Positions 1-15,600 of a stretch of DNA of 64,000 nucleotides are shown here, piece after piece. This DNA comes from Balanoglossus misakiensis (taxonomy: Eukaryota > Hemichordata). Location of the stretch: assembly GCA_040954595.2 (NCBI GenBank), contig CM082588.2, positions 10,416,001 through 10,480,000 on the forward strand, in the 5' to 3' direction. The translations under genes were made by a program, and so were the position numbers. Below the pieces are notes generated by a model. That model was given only the letters and a program-made list of their open reading frames with translations. It was not told the origin of the DNA and ran no database searches. How positions within the stretch are numbered: position 1 is the first letter of the stretch; each line of letters opens with the position of its first letter.

Positions 1-3000
1 ATCTACAGAGTCTAGTGGAAAACGTTATTATGCGCATAGGCCTATCTATGTGTTATGCGCATCACAACAGAAATCGGTAAATAAACGAGGCTGTATTTGG
101 AAGCAACCATGAAATTTTACAACTATCCGTCGATCTACAGAGTCTGGTGGAAAACTTCCTTATGCGCATAGACCTATTACGTGTTCTGCGCCTCACAACA
201 GAATTCGGTAAATAAACGAGGCTGTTTGGAAGCAACCATGGACATTGTACAACTATCCGTCGATCTACACAGTCTAGTGGAAAACGTTCTTATGCGCATA
301 GGCCTATCTATGTGTTATGCGCATCACAACAGAAATCGCTAAATAAACGAGGCTGTATTTGGAAGCAACCATGAAATTTTACAACTATCCGTCGATCTAC
401 AGAGTCTAGTGGAAAAATGTCTCATGCGCATAGGCCTATCATGTGTTCTGCGCCTCACAACAGAAATCGGTAAATAAACGAGGCTGTTTGGAAGCAACCA
501 TGGAAATTTTACAGCTATCCGTCGATCTACAGAGTCTAGTGGAAACGTTCTTATGCGCATAGGCCTATATATGTGTTCTGCGCATCACAACAGAATTTTG
601 TAAACAAACGAGGCTGTGTTTGGTAGCAACCATGGACATTTTAGAACTATCTCTCGATCTACAGAGTCTATAGTGGAAAACTTTCTTATGCACATATGCC
701 TATCTATGTGTTCTGCGCCTCACAACAGAATTCGGTAAATAAACGAGGCTGTTTGGAAGCAACCATGGAAATTTTACAACTATCCGTCGATCTACAGAGT
801 CTAGTGGAAAACGTTATTATGCGCATAGGCCTATATATGTGTTCTGCGCATCACAACAGAATTTTGTAAACAAACGAGGCTGTGTTTGGAAGCAACCATG
901 GACATTTTAGAACTATCTCTCGATCTACAGAGTCTATAGTGGAAAACTTTCTTATGCACATATGCCTATCTATGTGTTCTGCGCCTCACAACAGAATTCG
1001 GTAAATAAACGAGGCTGTTTGGAAGCAACCATGGAAATTTTACAACTATCCGTCGATCTACAGAGTCTAGTGGAAAACGTTATTATGCGCATAGGCCTAT
1101 ATATGTGTTCTGCGCATCACAACAGAATTTTGTAAACAAACGAGGCTGTGTTTGGAAGCAACCATGGAAATTTTAGAACTATCTCTCGATCTACAGAGTC
1201 TAGTGGAAAACTTTATTATGCACATATGCCTATCTATGTGTTCTGCGCATCACAACAGAAATCGGTAAATAAACGAGGCTGTTTGGAAGCAACCATGGAA
1301 ATTTTACAGCTATCCGTCGATCTACAGAGTCTAGTGGAAACGTTCTTATGCGCATAGGCCTATATATGTGTTCTGCGCATCACAACAGAATTTTGTAAAC
1401 AAACGAGGCTGTGTTTGGTAGCAACCATGGACATTTTAGAACTATCTCTCGATCTACAGAGTCTATAGTGGAAAACTTTCTTATGCACATATGCCTATCT
1501 ATGTGTTCTGCGCCTCACAACAGAATTCGGTAAATAAACGAGGCTGTTTGGAAGCAACCATGGAAATTTTACAACTATCCGTCGATCTACAGAGTCTAGT
1601 GGAAAACGTTATTATGCGCATAGGCCTATATATGTGTTCTGCGCATCACAACAGAATTTTGTAAACAAACGAGGCTGTGTTTGGAAGCAACCATGGAAAT
1701 TTTAGAACTATCTCTCCATCTACAGAGTCTAGTGGAAAACTTTATTATGCACATATGCCTATCTATGTGTTCTGCGCATCACAACAGAAATCGGTAAATA
1801 AACGAGGCTGTTTGGAAGCAACCATGGAAATTTTACAACTATCCGTCGATCTACAGAGTCTGGTGGAAAACTTTCTTATGCGCATAGGCCTATTACGTGC
1901 TCTGCGCCTCACAACAGAATTCGGTAAATAAACGAGGCTGTTTGGAAGCAATCATGGAAATTTTAGAACTATCCGTCGATCTACAGAGTCTAGTGGGAAA
2001 CTTTCTTATGCGCATAGGCATATGTATGTGTTCAGCGCATCACAACAGAATTTTATAAATGAACGAGGCTGTGTTTGGAAACAACCATGGAAATTTTACA
2101 ACTATCCGTCGATCTACGGAGTCTGGTGGAAAACTTTCTTATGCGCATAGGCCTATCATGTGTTCTGCGCCTCACAACAGAAATCGGTAAATAAACGAGG
2201 CTGTTTGGAAGCAACCATGGAAATTGTACAACTATCCGTCGATCTACATAGTCTAGTGGAAAACGTTCTTATGCGCATAGGCCTATCTATGTGTTATGCG
2301 CATCACAACAGAAATCGGTAAATAAACGAGGCTGTATTTGGAAGCAATCATGAAATTTTACAACTATCCGTCGATCTACAGAGTCTGGTGGAAAACTTCC
2401 TTATGCGCATAGACCTATTACGTGTTCTGCGCCTCACAACAGAATTCGGTAAATAAACGATGCTGTTTGGAAGCAACCATGGAAATTGTACAACTATCCG
2501 TCGATCTACAGAGTCTAGTGGAAAACGTTCTTATGCGCATAGGCCTATCTATATGTTATGCGCATCACAACAGAAATCGGTAAATAAACGAGGCTGTGTT
2601 TGGAAGCAACCATGGACATTTTAGAACTATCTCTCGATCTACAGAGTCTATAGTGGAAAACTTTCTTATGCACATATGCCTATCTATGTGTTCTGCGCCT
2701 CACAACAGAAATCGGTAAATAAACGAGGCTGTTTAAAAGCAACCATGGAAATTTTACAGCTATCCGTCGATCTACAGAGTCTAGTGGAAACGTTCTTATG
2801 CGCATAGGCCTATATATGTGTTCTGCGCATCACAACAGAATTTTGTGAACAAACGAGGCTGTGTTTGGAAGCAACCATGGACATTTTAGAACTATCTCTC
2901 GATCTACAGAGTCTATAGTGGAAAACTTTCTTATGCACATATGCCTATCTATGTGTTCTGCGCCTCACAACAGAATTCGGTAAATAAACGAGGCTGTTTG

Positions 3001-5086
3001 GAAGCAACCATGGAAATTTTACAACTATCCGTCGATCTACAGAGTCTAGTGGAAAACGTTATTATGCGCATAGGCCTATATATGTGTTCTGCGCATCACA
3101 ACAGAATTTTGTAAACAAACGAGGCTGTGTTTGGAAGCAACCATGGAAATTTTAGAACTATCTCTCGATCTACAGAGTCTAGTGGAAAACTTTATTATGC
3201 ACATATGCCTATATATGTGTTCTGCGCATCACAACAGAAATCGGTAAATAAACGAGGCTGTTTGGAAGCAACCATGGAAATTTTACAACTATCCGTCGAT
3301 CTACAGAGTCTGGTGGAAAACTTTCTTATGCGCATAGGCCTATTACGTGCTCTGCGCCTCACAACAGAATTCGGTAAATAAACGAGGCTGTTTGGAAGCA
3401 ACCATGGAAATTTTAGAACTATCCGTCGATCTACAGAGTCTAGTGGAAAAATGTCTTATGCGCATAGGCCTATCATGTGTTCTGTGCCTCACAACAGAAA
3501 TCGGTAAATAAACGAGGCTGTTTGGAAGCAACCATGGAAATTGTACAACTATCCGTCGATCTACAGAGTCTAGTGGAAAACGTTCTTATGCGCATAGGCC
3601 TATCTATGTGTTATGCGCATCACAACAGAAATCGGTAAATAAACGAGGCTGTATTTGGAAGCAACCATGGAAATTGTACAACTATCCATCGATCTACAGA
3701 GTCTATAGTGGAAAACTTTCTTATGCACATATGCCTATCTATGTGTTCTGCGCCTCACAACAGAAATCGGTAAATAAACGAGGCTGTTTAAAAGCAACCA
3801 TGGAAATTTTACAGCTATCCGTCGATCTACAGAGTCTAGTGGAAACGTTCTTATGCGCATAGGCCTATATATGTGTTCTGCGCATCACAACAGAATTTTG
3901 TAAACAAACGAGGCTGTGTTTGGAAGCAACCATGGACATTTTAGAACTATCTCTCGATCTACAGAGTCTATAGTGGAAAACTTTCTTATGCACATATGCC
4001 TATATATGTGTTCTGCGCATCACAACAGAATTTTGTAAACAAACGAGGCTGTGTTTGGTAGCAACCATGGACATTTTAGAACTATCTCTCGATCTACAGA
4101 GTCTATAGTGGAAAACTTTCTTATGCACATATGCCTATCTATGTGTTCTGCGCCTCACAACAGAATTCGGTAAATAAACGAGGCTGTTTGGAAGCAACCA
4201 TGGAAATTTTACAACTATCCGTCGATCTACAGAGTCTAGTGGAAAACGTTATTATGCGCATAGGCCTATATATGTGTTCTGCGCATCACAACAGAATTTT
4301 GTAAACAAACGAGGCTGTGTTTGGAAGCAACCATGGAAATTTTAGAACTATCTCTCGATCTACAGAGTCTAGTGGAAAACTTTATTATGCACATATGCCT
4401 ATCTATGTGTTCTGCGCATCACAACAGAAATCGGTAAATAAACGAGGCTGTTTGGAAGCAACCATGGAAATTTTACAACTATCCGTCGATCTACAGAGTC
4501 TGGTGGAAAACTTTCTTATGCGCATAGGCCTATTACGTGCTCTGCGCCTCACAACAGAATTCGGTAAATAAACGAGGCTGTTTGGAAGCAACCATGGAAA
4601 TTTTAGAACTATCCGTCGATCTACAGAGTCTAGTGGAAAAATGTCTTATGCGCATAGGCCTATCATGTGTTCTGTGCCTCACAACAGAAATCGGTAAATA
4701 AACGAGGCTGTTTGGAAGCAACCATGGAAATTGTACAACTATCCGTCGATCTACAGAGTCTAGTGGAAAACGTTCTTATGCGCATAGGCCTATCTATGTG
4801 TTATGCGCATCACAACAGAAATCGGTAAATAAACGAGGCTGTATTTGGAAGCAACCATGAAATTTTACAACTATCCGTCGATCTACAGAGTCTGGTGGAA
4901 AACTTCCTTATGCGCATAGACCTATTACGTGTTCTGCGCCTCACAACAGAATTCGGTAAATAAACGAGGCTGTTTGGAAGCAACCATGGACATTGTACAA
5001 CTATCCGTCGATCTACAAAGTCTAGTGGAAAACGTTCTTATGCGCATAGGCCTATCTATGTGTTATGCGCATCACAACAGAAATCG

Positions 5087-7720
5087 CTAAATAAACGAGG
5101 CTGTATTTGGAAGCAACCATGAAATTTTACAACTATCCGTCGATCTACAGAGTCTAGTGGAAAAATGTCTCATGCGCATAGGCATATCATGTGTTCTGCG
5201 CCTCACAACAGAAATCGGTAAATAAACGAGGCTGTTTGGAAGCAACCATGGAAATTTTACAGCTATCCGTCGATCTACAGAGTCTAGTGGAAACGTTCTT
5301 ATGCGCATAGGCCTATATATGTGTTCTGCGCATCACAACAGAATTTTGTAAACAAACGAGGCTGTGTTTGGTAGCAACCATGGACATTTTAGAACTATCT
5401 CTCGATCTACAGAGTCTATAGTGGAAAACTTTCTTATGCACATATGCCTATCTATGTGTTCTGCGCCTCACAACAGAATTCGGTAAATAAACGAGGCTGT
5501 TTGGAAGCAACCATGGAAATTTTACAACTATCCGTCGATCTACAGAGTCTAGTGGAAAACGTTATTATGCGCATAGGCCTATATATGTGTTCTGCGCATC
5601 ACAACAGAATTTTGTAAACAAACGAGGCTGTGTTTGGAAGCAACCATGGACATTTTAGAACTATCTCTCGATCTACAGAGTCTATAGTGGAAAACTTTCT
5701 TATGCACATATGCCTATCTATGTGTTCTGCGCCTCACAACAGAATTCGGTAAATAAACGAGGCTGTTTGGAAGCAACCATGGAAATTTTACAACTATCCG
5801 TCGATCTACAGAGTCTAGTGGAAAACGTTATTATGCGCATAGGCCTATATATGTGTTCTGCGCATCACAACAGAATTTTGTAAACAAACGAGGCTGTGTT
5901 TGGAAGCAACCATGGAAATTTTAGAACTATCTCTCGATCTACAGAGTCTAGTGGAAAACTTTATTATGCACATATGCCTATCTATGTGTTCTGCGCATCA
6001 CAACAGAAATCGGTAAATAAACGAGGCTGTTTGGAAGCAACCATGGAAATTTTACAACTATCCGTCGATCTACAGAGTCTGGTGGAAAACTTTCTTATGC
6101 GCATAGGCCTATTACGTGCTCTGCGCCTCACAACAGAATTCGGTAAATAAACGAGGCTGTTTGGAAGCAACCATGGAAATTTTAGAACTATCCGTCGATC
6201 TACAGAGTCTAGTGGAAAAATGTCTTATGCGCATAGGCCTATCATGTGTTCTGCGCCTCACAACAGAATTCGGTAAATAAACGAGGCTGTTTGGAAGCAA
6301 CCATGGACATTGTACAACTATCCGTCGATCTACAAAGTCTAGTGGAAAACGTTCTTATGCGCATAGGCCTATCTATGTGTTATGCGCATCACAACAGAAA
6401 TCGCTAAATAAACGAGGCTGTATTTGGAAGCAACCATGAAATTTTACAACTATCCGTCGATCTACAGAGTCTAGTGGAAAAATGTCTCATGCGCATAGGC
6501 CTATCATGTGTTCTGCGCCTCACAACAGAAATCGGTAAATAAACGAGGCTGTTTGGAAGCAACCATGGAAATTTTACAGCTATCCGTCGATCTACAGAGT
6601 CTAGTGGAAACGTTCTTATGCGCATAGGCCTATATATGTGTTCTGCGCATCACAACAGAATTTTGTAAACAAACGAGGCTGTGTTTGGTAGCAACCATGG
6701 ACATTTTAGAACTATCTCTCGATCTACAGAGTCTATAGTGGAAAACTTTCTTATGCACATATGCCTATCTATGTGTTCTGCGCCTCACAACAGAATTCGG
6801 TAAATAAACGAGGCTGTTTGGAAGCAACCATGGAAATTTTACAACTATCCGTCGATCTACAGAGTCTAGTGGAAAACGTTATTATGCGCATAGGCCTATA
6901 TATGTGTTCTGCGCATCACAACAGAATTTTGTAAACAAACGAGGCTGTGTTTGGAAGCAACCATGGACATTTTAGAACTATCTCTCGATCTACAGAGTCT
7001 ATAGTGGAAAACTTTCTTATGCACATATGCCTATCTATGTGTTCTGCGCCTCACAACAGAATTCGGTAAATAAACGAGGCTGTTTGGAAGCAACCATGGA
7101 AATTTTACAACTATCCGTCGATCTACAGAGTCTAGTGGAAAACGTTATTATGCGCATAGGCCTATATATGTGTTCTGCGCATCACAACAGAATTTTGTAA
7201 ACAAACGAGGCTGTGTTTGGAAGCAACCATGGAAATTTTAGAACTATCTCTCGATCTACAGAGTCTAGTGGAAAACTTTATTATGCACATATGCCTATCT
7301 ATGTGTTCTGCGCATCACAACAGAAATCGGTAAATAAACGAGGCTGTTTGGAAGCAACAATGGAAATTTTACAACTATCCGTCGATCTACAGAGTCTGTT
7401 GGAAAACTTTCTTATGCGCATAGGCCTATTACGTGCTCTGCGCCTCACAACAGAATTCGGTAAATAAACGAGGCTGTTTGGAAGCAACCATGGAAATTTT
7501 AGAACTATCCGTCGATCTACAGAGTCTAGTGGAAAAATGTCTTATGCGCATAGGCCTATCATGTGTTCTGCGCCTCACAACAGAAATCGGTAAATAAACG
7601 AGGCTGTTTGGAAGCAACCATGGAAATTGTACAACTATCCGTCGATCTACAGAGTCTAGTGGAAAACGTTCTTATGCGCATAGGCCTATCTATGTGTTAT
7701 GCGCATCACAACAGAAATCG
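5087..7720 (+). repeat. Higher-order repeat, 1,317-bp unit, two copies
   Basis: About ten monomers form a block that repeats with a 1,317-bp offset. Matching landmarks are 5,087/6,404, 5,896/7,213, 5,982/7,299 and 6,112/7,429. A further partial copy is visible at 339-1,357, because the 809-bp spacing between landmarks there equals that at 5,087-5,896. The copies differ by only scattered substitutions. Confidence 0.85.
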
Positions 7721-8199
7721 GTAAATAAACGAGGCTGTATTTGGAAGCAACCATGAAATTTTACAACTATCCGTCGATCTACAGAGTCTGGTGGAAAACT
7801 TCCTTATGCGCATAGACCTATTACGTGTTCTGCGCCTCACAACACAATTCGGTAAATAAACGAGGCTGTTTGGAAGCAACCATGGACATTGTACAACTAT
7901 CCGTCGATCTACAAAGTCTAGTGGAAAACGTTCTTATGCGCATAGGCCTATCTATGTGTTATGCGCATCACAACAGAAATCGCTAAATAAACGAGGCTGT
8001 TTGGAAGCAACCATGGACATTGTACAACTATCCGTCGATCTACAGAGTCTAGTGGAAAACGTTATTATGCGCATAGGCCTATATATGTGTTCTGCGCATC
8101 ACAACAGAATTTTGTAAACAAACGAGGCTGTGTTTGGAAGCAACCATGGACATTTTAGAACTATCTCTCGATCTACAGAGTCTATAGTGGAAAACTTTC

Positions 8200-9260
8200 T
8201 TATGCACATAGGCCTATCTATGTGTTCTGTGCCTCACAACAGAATTCGGTAAATAAACGAGGCTGTTTGGAAGCAACCATGGAAATTTTACAACTATCCG
8301 TCGATCTACAGAGTCTAGTGGAAAACGTTCTTATGCGCATAGGCCTATATATGTGTTCTGCGCATCACAAAAGAGTTTTGTAAACAAACGAGGCTGTGTT
8401 TGAAAGCAACCATGGACATTTTAGAACTATCTCTCGATCTACAGAGTCTATAGTGGAAAACTTTCTTATGCACATAGGCCTATCTATGTGTTCTGTGCCT
8501 CACAACAGAATTCGGTAAATAAACGAGGCTGTTTGGAAGCAACCATGGAAATTTTAGAACTATCCGTCGATCTACAGAGTCTAGTGGAAAACGTTCTTAT
8601 GCGCATAGGCCTATATATGTTTCTGCGCATCACAACAGAATTTTGTAAACAAACGAGGCTGTGTTTGGAAGCAACCATGGAAATTTTAGAACTATCTCTC
8701 GATGTACAGAGTCTATAGTGGAAAACTTTCTTATGCACATAGGCCTATCTATGTGTTCTGTGCCTCACAACAGAATTCGGTAAATAAACGAGGCTGTTTG
8801 GAAGCAACCATGGAAATTTTACAACTATCCGTCGATCTACAGAGTCTAGTGGAAAACGTTCTTATGCGCATAGGCCTATATATGTGTTCTGCGCATCACA
8901 AAAGAGTTTTGTAAACAAACGAGGCTGTGTTTGAAAGCAACCATGGACATTTTAGAACTATCTCTCGATCTACAGAGTCTATAGTGGAAAACTTTCTTAT
9001 GCACATAGGCCTATCTATGTGTTCTGTGCCTCACAACAGAATTCGGTAAATAAACGAGGCTGTTTGGAAGCAACCATGGAAATTTTAGAACTATCCGTCG
9101 ATCTACAGAGTCTAGTGGAAAACGTTCTTATGCGCATAGGCCTATATATGTGTTCTGCGCATCACAACAGAATTTTGTAAACAAACGAGGCTGTGTTTGG
9201 AAGCAACCATGGAAATTTTAGAACTATCTCTCGATGTACAGAGTCTATAGTGGAAAACTT
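8200..9260 (+). repeat. Higher-order repeat, ~530-bp tetramer, two copies
   Basis: Four monomers repeat with an offset of about 530 bp. The pair 8,281/8,811 shares the private variant CACAAAAGAGTTTTG, and the pair 8,391/8,921 shares CTGTGTTTGAAAGC. The second copy restores one base missing at about 8,628 in the first. Confidence 0.8.
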
Positions 9261-12200
9261 TCTTATGCACATATGCCTATCTATGTGTTCTGCGCCTCAA
9301 AACAGAATTCCGTAAATAAACGAGGCTGTTTGGAAGCAAACATGGAAATTTTAGAACTAACTCTCGATCTACAGAGTATAGTGGAAAACGTTCATATGCG
9401 CATAGGCCTATCTATGTGTTCTGCGCATCACAACAGAATTTTGTAAACAAACCAGGCTTTGTTTGGAAGCAACCATGGACATTTTAGAACTATTCGTCGA
9501 TCTACGGAGTCTAGTGGAAAACTTTCTTATGCGCATAGGCATATGTATGTGTTCTACGCATCACAACAGAATTCGGTAAATAAACGAGGCTGTTTGGAAA
9601 CAACCATGGAAATTTTTGAACTATCCGTTGATCTAAAGTTGAAAAGTTTTTTATGCGCATAGGCCTATCTATGTGTTCTGCGCCTCACAACAGAAATCGG
9701 TAAATAAACGAGGCTGTTTGGAAGCAACCATGGAAATTTTACAACTATCTCTCGATCTACAGAGTCTATAGTGGAAAACTTTCTTATTCACATATGCCTA
9801 TCTATGTGTTCTGCGCCTCAAAACAGAATTCCGCAAATAAACGAGGCTGTTTGGAAGCAAACATGGAAGTTTTAGAACTATCTCTCGATCTACAGTGTAT
9901 AGTGGAAAACGTTCATATGCGCATAGGCCTATCTATGTGTTCTGCGCATCACAACAGAATTTTGTAAATAATCGAGGATGTGTTTGGAAGCAATCATGGA
10001 AATTTTAGAACTATCCGTCGATCTACAGAGTCTAGTGGAAACTTTCTTATGCGCATAGGCATATGTATGTGTTCAGCGCATAACAACAGAATTTTGTAAA
10101 TGAACGAGGCTGTGTTTGGAAACAACCATGGAAATTTTACAACTATCCGTCGATCTACGGAGTCTGGTGGAAAACTTTCTTATGCGCATAGGCCTATCAT
10201 GTGTTCTGCGCCTCACAACAGAAATCGGTAAATAAACGAGGCTGTTTGGAAGCAACCATGGAAATTGTACAACTATCCGTCGATCTACAGAGTCTAGTGG
10301 AAACGTTCTTATGCGCATAGGCCTATATATGTGTTCTGCGCATCACAACAGAATTTTGTAAACAAACGAGGCTGTGTTTGGTAGCAACCATGGACATTTT
10401 AGAACTATCTCTCGATCTACAGAGTCTATAGTGGAAAACTTTCTTATGCACATATGCCTATCTATGTGTTCTGCGCCTCACAACAGAATTCGGTAAATAA
10501 ACGAGGCTGTTTGGAAGCAACCATGGAAATTTTACAACTATCCGTCGATCTACAGAGTCTAGTGGAAAACGTTATTATGCGCATAGGCCTATATATGTGT
10601 TCTGCGCATCACAACAGAATTTTGTAAACAAACGAGGCTGTGTTTGGAAGCAACCATGAAAGTTTACAACTATCCGTCGATCTACAGAGTCTAGTGGAAA
10701 AATGTCTCATGCGCATAGGCCTATCATGTGTTCTGCGCCTCACAACAGAAATCGGTAAATAAACGAGGCTGTTTGGAAGCAACCATGGAAATTGTATAGC
10801 TATCCGTCGATCTACAGAGTCTAGTGGAAACGTTCTTATGCGCATAGGCCTATATATGTGTTCTGCGCATCACAACAGAATTTTGTAAACAAACGAGGCT
10901 GTGTTTGGTAGCAACCATGGACATTTTAGAACTATCTCTCGATCTACAGAGTCTATAGTGGAAAACTTTCTTATGCACATATGCCTATCTATGTGTTCTG
11001 CGCCTCACAACAGAATTCGGTAAATAAACGAGGCTGTTTGGAAGCAACCATGGAAATTTTACAACTATCCGTCGATCTACAGAGTCTAGTGGAAAACGTT
11101 ATTATGCGCATAGGCCTATATATGTGTTCTGCGCATCACAACAGAATTTTGTAAACAAACGAGGCTGTGTTTGGAAGCAACCATGGACATTTTAGAACTA
11201 TCTCTCGATCTACAGAGTCTATAGTGGAAAACTTTCTTATGCACATAGGCCTATCTATGTGTTCTGTGCCTCACAACAGAATTCGGTAAATAAACGAGGC
11301 TGTTTGGAAGCAACCATGGAAATTTTACAACTATCCGTCGATCTACAGAGTCTAGTGGAAAACGTTCTTATGCGCATAGGCCTATATATGTGTTCTGCGC
11401 ATCACAAAAGAATTTTGTAAACAAACGAGGCTGTGTTTGAAAGCAACCATGGACATTTTAGAACTATCTCTCGATCTACAGAGTCTATAGTGGAAAACTT
11501 TCTTATGCACATAGGCCTATCTATGTGTTCTGTGCCTCACAACAGAATTCGGTAAATAAACGAGGCTGTTTGGAAGCAACCATGGAAATTTTAGAACTAT
11601 CCGTCGATCTACAGAGTCTAGTGGAAAACGTTCTTAAGCGCATAGGCCTATATATGTGTTCTGCGCATCACAACAGAATTTTGTAAACAAACGAGGCTGT
11701 GTTTGGAAGCAACCATGGAAATTTTAGAACTATCTCTCGATGTACAGAGTCTATAGTGGAAAACTTTCTTATGCACATATGCCTATCTATGTGTTCTGCG
11801 CCTCAAAACAGAATTCCGTAAATAAACGAGGCTGTTTGGAAGCAAACATGGAAATTTTAGAACTAACTCTCGATCTACAGAGTATAGTGGAAAACGTTCA
11901 TATGCGCATAGGCCTATCTATGTGTTCTGCGCATCACAACAGAATTTTGTAAACAAACCAGGCTTTGTTTGGAAGCAACCATGGACATTTTAGAACTATT
12001 CGTCGATCTACGGAGTCTAGTGGAAAACTTTCTTATGCGCATAGGCATATGTATGTGTTCTACGCATCACAACAGAATTCGGTAAATAAACGAGGCTGTT
12101 TGGAAACAACCATGGAAATTTTTGAACTATCCGTTGATCTAAAGTTGAAAAGTTTTTTATGCGCATAGGCCTATCTATGTGTTCTGCGCCTCACAACAGA

Positions 12201-12696
12201 AATCGGTAAATAAACGAGGCTGTTTGGAAGCAACCATGGAAATTTTACAACTATCTCTCGATCTACAGAGTCTATAGTGGAAAACTTTCTTATTCACATA
12301 TGCCTATCTATGTGTTCTGCGCCTCAAAACAGAATTCCGCAAATAAACGAGGCTGTTTGGAAGCAAACATGGAAGTTTTAGAACTATCTCTCGATCTACA
12401 GTGTATAGTGGAAAACGTTCATATGCGCATAGGCCTATCTATGTGTTCTGCGCATCACAACAGAATTTTGTAAATAATCGAGGATGTGTTTGGAAGCAAT
12501 CATGGAAATTTTAGAACTATCCGTCGATCTACAGAGTCTAGTGGAAACTTTCTTATGCGCATAGGCATATGTATGTGTTCAGCGCATAACAACAGAATTT
12601 TGTAAATGAACGAGGCTGTGTTTGGAAACAACCATGGAAATTTTACAACTATCCGTCGATCTACGGAGTCTGGTGGAAAACTTTCTTATGCGCATA
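8701..12696 (+). repeat. Higher-order repeat, 2,506-bp offset duplication
   Basis: The segment 8,701-10,190 reappears at 11,207-12,696 with few changes. Matching landmarks are 9,234/11,740, 9,459/11,965 and the short marker monomer at about 9,631/12,137. The intervening 10.2-11.2 kb resembles the block at 5-8 kb, so the unit is a composite of older blocks. Confidence 0.85.
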
Positions 12697-15600
12697 GGCC
12701 TATTACGTGCTCTGCGCCTCACAACAGAATTCGGTAAATAAACGAGGCTGTTTGGAAGCAACCATGGAAATTTTAGAACTATCCGTCGATCTACAGAGTC
12801 TAGTGGAAAAATGTCTTATGCGCATAGGCCTATCATGTGTTCTGCGCCTCACAACAGAAATCGGTAAATAAAAGAGGCTGTTTGGAAGCAACCATGGAAA
12901 TTGTACAACTATCCGTCGATCTACAGAGTCTAGTGGAAAACTTCCTTATGCGCATAGACCTATTACGTGTTCTGCGCCTCACAACAGAATTCGGTAAATA
13001 AACGATGCTGTTTGGAAGCAACCATGGAAATTTTACAACTATCCGTCGATCTACAGAGTCTGGTGGAAAAATTTCTTATGCGCATAGTCCTATCATGTGT
13101 TCTGCGCATCACAACAGAATTCGGTAAATAAACGAGGCTGTTTGGAAGCAACCATTGAAATTTTAGAACTATCCGTCGATCTACAGAGTCTAGTGGAAAA
13201 CGTTCTTATGCGCATAGGCCTATCTATGTGTTATGCGCATCACAACAGAAATCGGTAAATAAACGAGGCTGTGTTTGGAAGCAACCATGGACATTTTAGA
13301 ACTATCTCTCGATCTACAGAGTCTATAGTGGAAAACTTTCTTATGCACATATGCCTATCTATGTGTTCTGCGCCTCACAACAGAAATCGGTAAATAAACG
13401 AGGCTGTTTAAAAGCAACCATGGAAATTTTACAGCTATCCGTCGATCTACAGAGTCTAGTGGAAACGTTCTTATGCGCATAGGCCTATATATGTGTTCTG
13501 CGCATCACAACAGAATTTTGTAAACAAACGAGGCTGTGTTTGGAAGCAACCATGGACATTTTAGAACTATCTCTCGATCTACAGAGTCTATAGTGGAAAA
13601 CTTTCTTATGCACATATGCCTATCTATGTGTTCTGCGCCTCACAACAGAATTCGGTAAATAAACGAGGCTGTTTGAAAGCAACCATGGAAATTTTAGAAC
13701 TATCTCTCGATCTACAGAGTCTAGTGGAAAACTTTATTATGCACATATGCCTATCTATGTGTTCTGCGCATCACAACAGAAATCGGTAAATAAACGAGGC
13801 TGTTTGGAAGCAACCATGGAAATTTTACAACTATCCGTCGATCTACAGAGTCTGGTGGAAAATTTTCTTATGCGCATAGGCCTATTACGTGCTCTGCGCC
13901 TCACAACAGAATTCGGTAAATAAACGAGGCTGTTTGGAAGCAACCATGGAAATTTTAGAACTATCCGTCGATCTACAGAGTCTAGTGGAAAAATGTCTTA
14001 TGCGCATAGGCCTATCATGTGTTCTGCGCCTCACAACAGAAATCGGTAAATAAACGAGGCTGTTTGGAAGTAACCATGGAAATTGTACAACTATCCGTCG
14101 ATCTACAGAGTCTAGTGGAAAACGTTCTTATGCGCATAGGCCTATCTATGTGTTATGCGCATCACAACAGAAATCGGTAAATAAACGAGGCTGTATTTGG
14201 AAGCAACCATGAAATTTTACAACTATCCGTCGATCTACAGAGTCTAGTGGAAAAATGTCTCATGCGCATAGGCCTATCATGTGTTCTGCGCCTCACAACA
14301 GAAATCGGTAAATAAACGAGGCTGTTTGGAAGCAACCATAGAAATTTTACAGCTATCCGTCGATCTACAGAGTCTAGTGGAAACGTTCTTATGCGCATAG
14401 GCCTATATATGTGTTCTGCGCATCACAACAGAATGTTGTAAACAAACGAGGCTGTGTTTGGTAGCAACCATGGACATTTTAGAACTATCTCTCGATCTAC
14501 AGAGTCTATAGTGGAAAACTTTCTTATGCACATATGCCTATCTATGTGTTCTGCGCCTCACAACAGAATTCGGTAAATAAACGAGGCTGTTTGGAAGCAA
14601 CCATGGAAATTTTACAACTATCCGTCGATCTACAGAGTCTAGTGGAAAACGTTATTATGCGCATAGGCCTATATATGTGTTCTGCGCATCACAACAGAAT
14701 TTTGTAAACAAACGAGGCTGTGTTTGGAAGCAACCATGGACATTTTAGAACTATCTCTCGATCTACAGAGTCTATAGTGGAAAACTTTCTTATGCACATA
14801 GGCCTATCTATGTGTTCTGTGCCTCACAACAGAATTCGGTAAATAAACGAGGCTGTTTGGAAGCAACCATGGAAATTTTAGAACTATCCGTCGATCTACA
14901 GAGTCTAGTGGAAAACGTTCTTATGCGCATAGGCCTATATATGTGTTCTGCGCATCACAACAGAATTTTGTAAACAAACGAGGCTGTGTTTGAAAGCAAC
15001 CATGGAAATTTTAGAACTATCTCTCGATGTACAGAGTCTATAGTGGAAAACTTTCTTATGCACCTATGCCTATCTATGTGTTCTGCGCCTCAAAACAGAA
15101 TTCCGTAAATAAACGAGGCTGTTTGGAAGCAAACATGGACATTTTAGAACTAACTCTCGATCTACAGAGTATAGTGGAAAACGTTCATATGCGCATAGGC
15201 CTATCTATGTGTTCTGCGCATCACAACAGAATTTTGTAAACAAACCAGGCTTTGTTTGGAAGCAACCATGGACATTTTAGAACTATTCGTCGATCTACGG
15301 AGTCTAGTGGAAAACTTTCTTATGCGCATAGGCATATGTATGTGTTCTACGCATCACAACAGAATTCGGTAAATAAACGAGGCTGTTTGGAAACAACCAT
15401 GGAAATTTTTGAACTATCCGTTGATCTAAAGTTGAAAAGTTTTTTATGCGCATAGGCCTATCTATGTGTTCTGCGCCTCACAACAGAAATCGGTAAATAA
15501 ACGAGGCTGTTTGGAAGCAACCATGGAAATTTTACAACTATCTCTCGATCTACAGAGTCTATAGTGGAAAACTTTCTTATTCACATATGCCTATCTATGT

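Noticed and set aside
1148-1357. Arginine-rich repeat proteins on the minus strand of the satellite
   Set aside because: No start context, no splice signals and no conservation of the frame between blocks.
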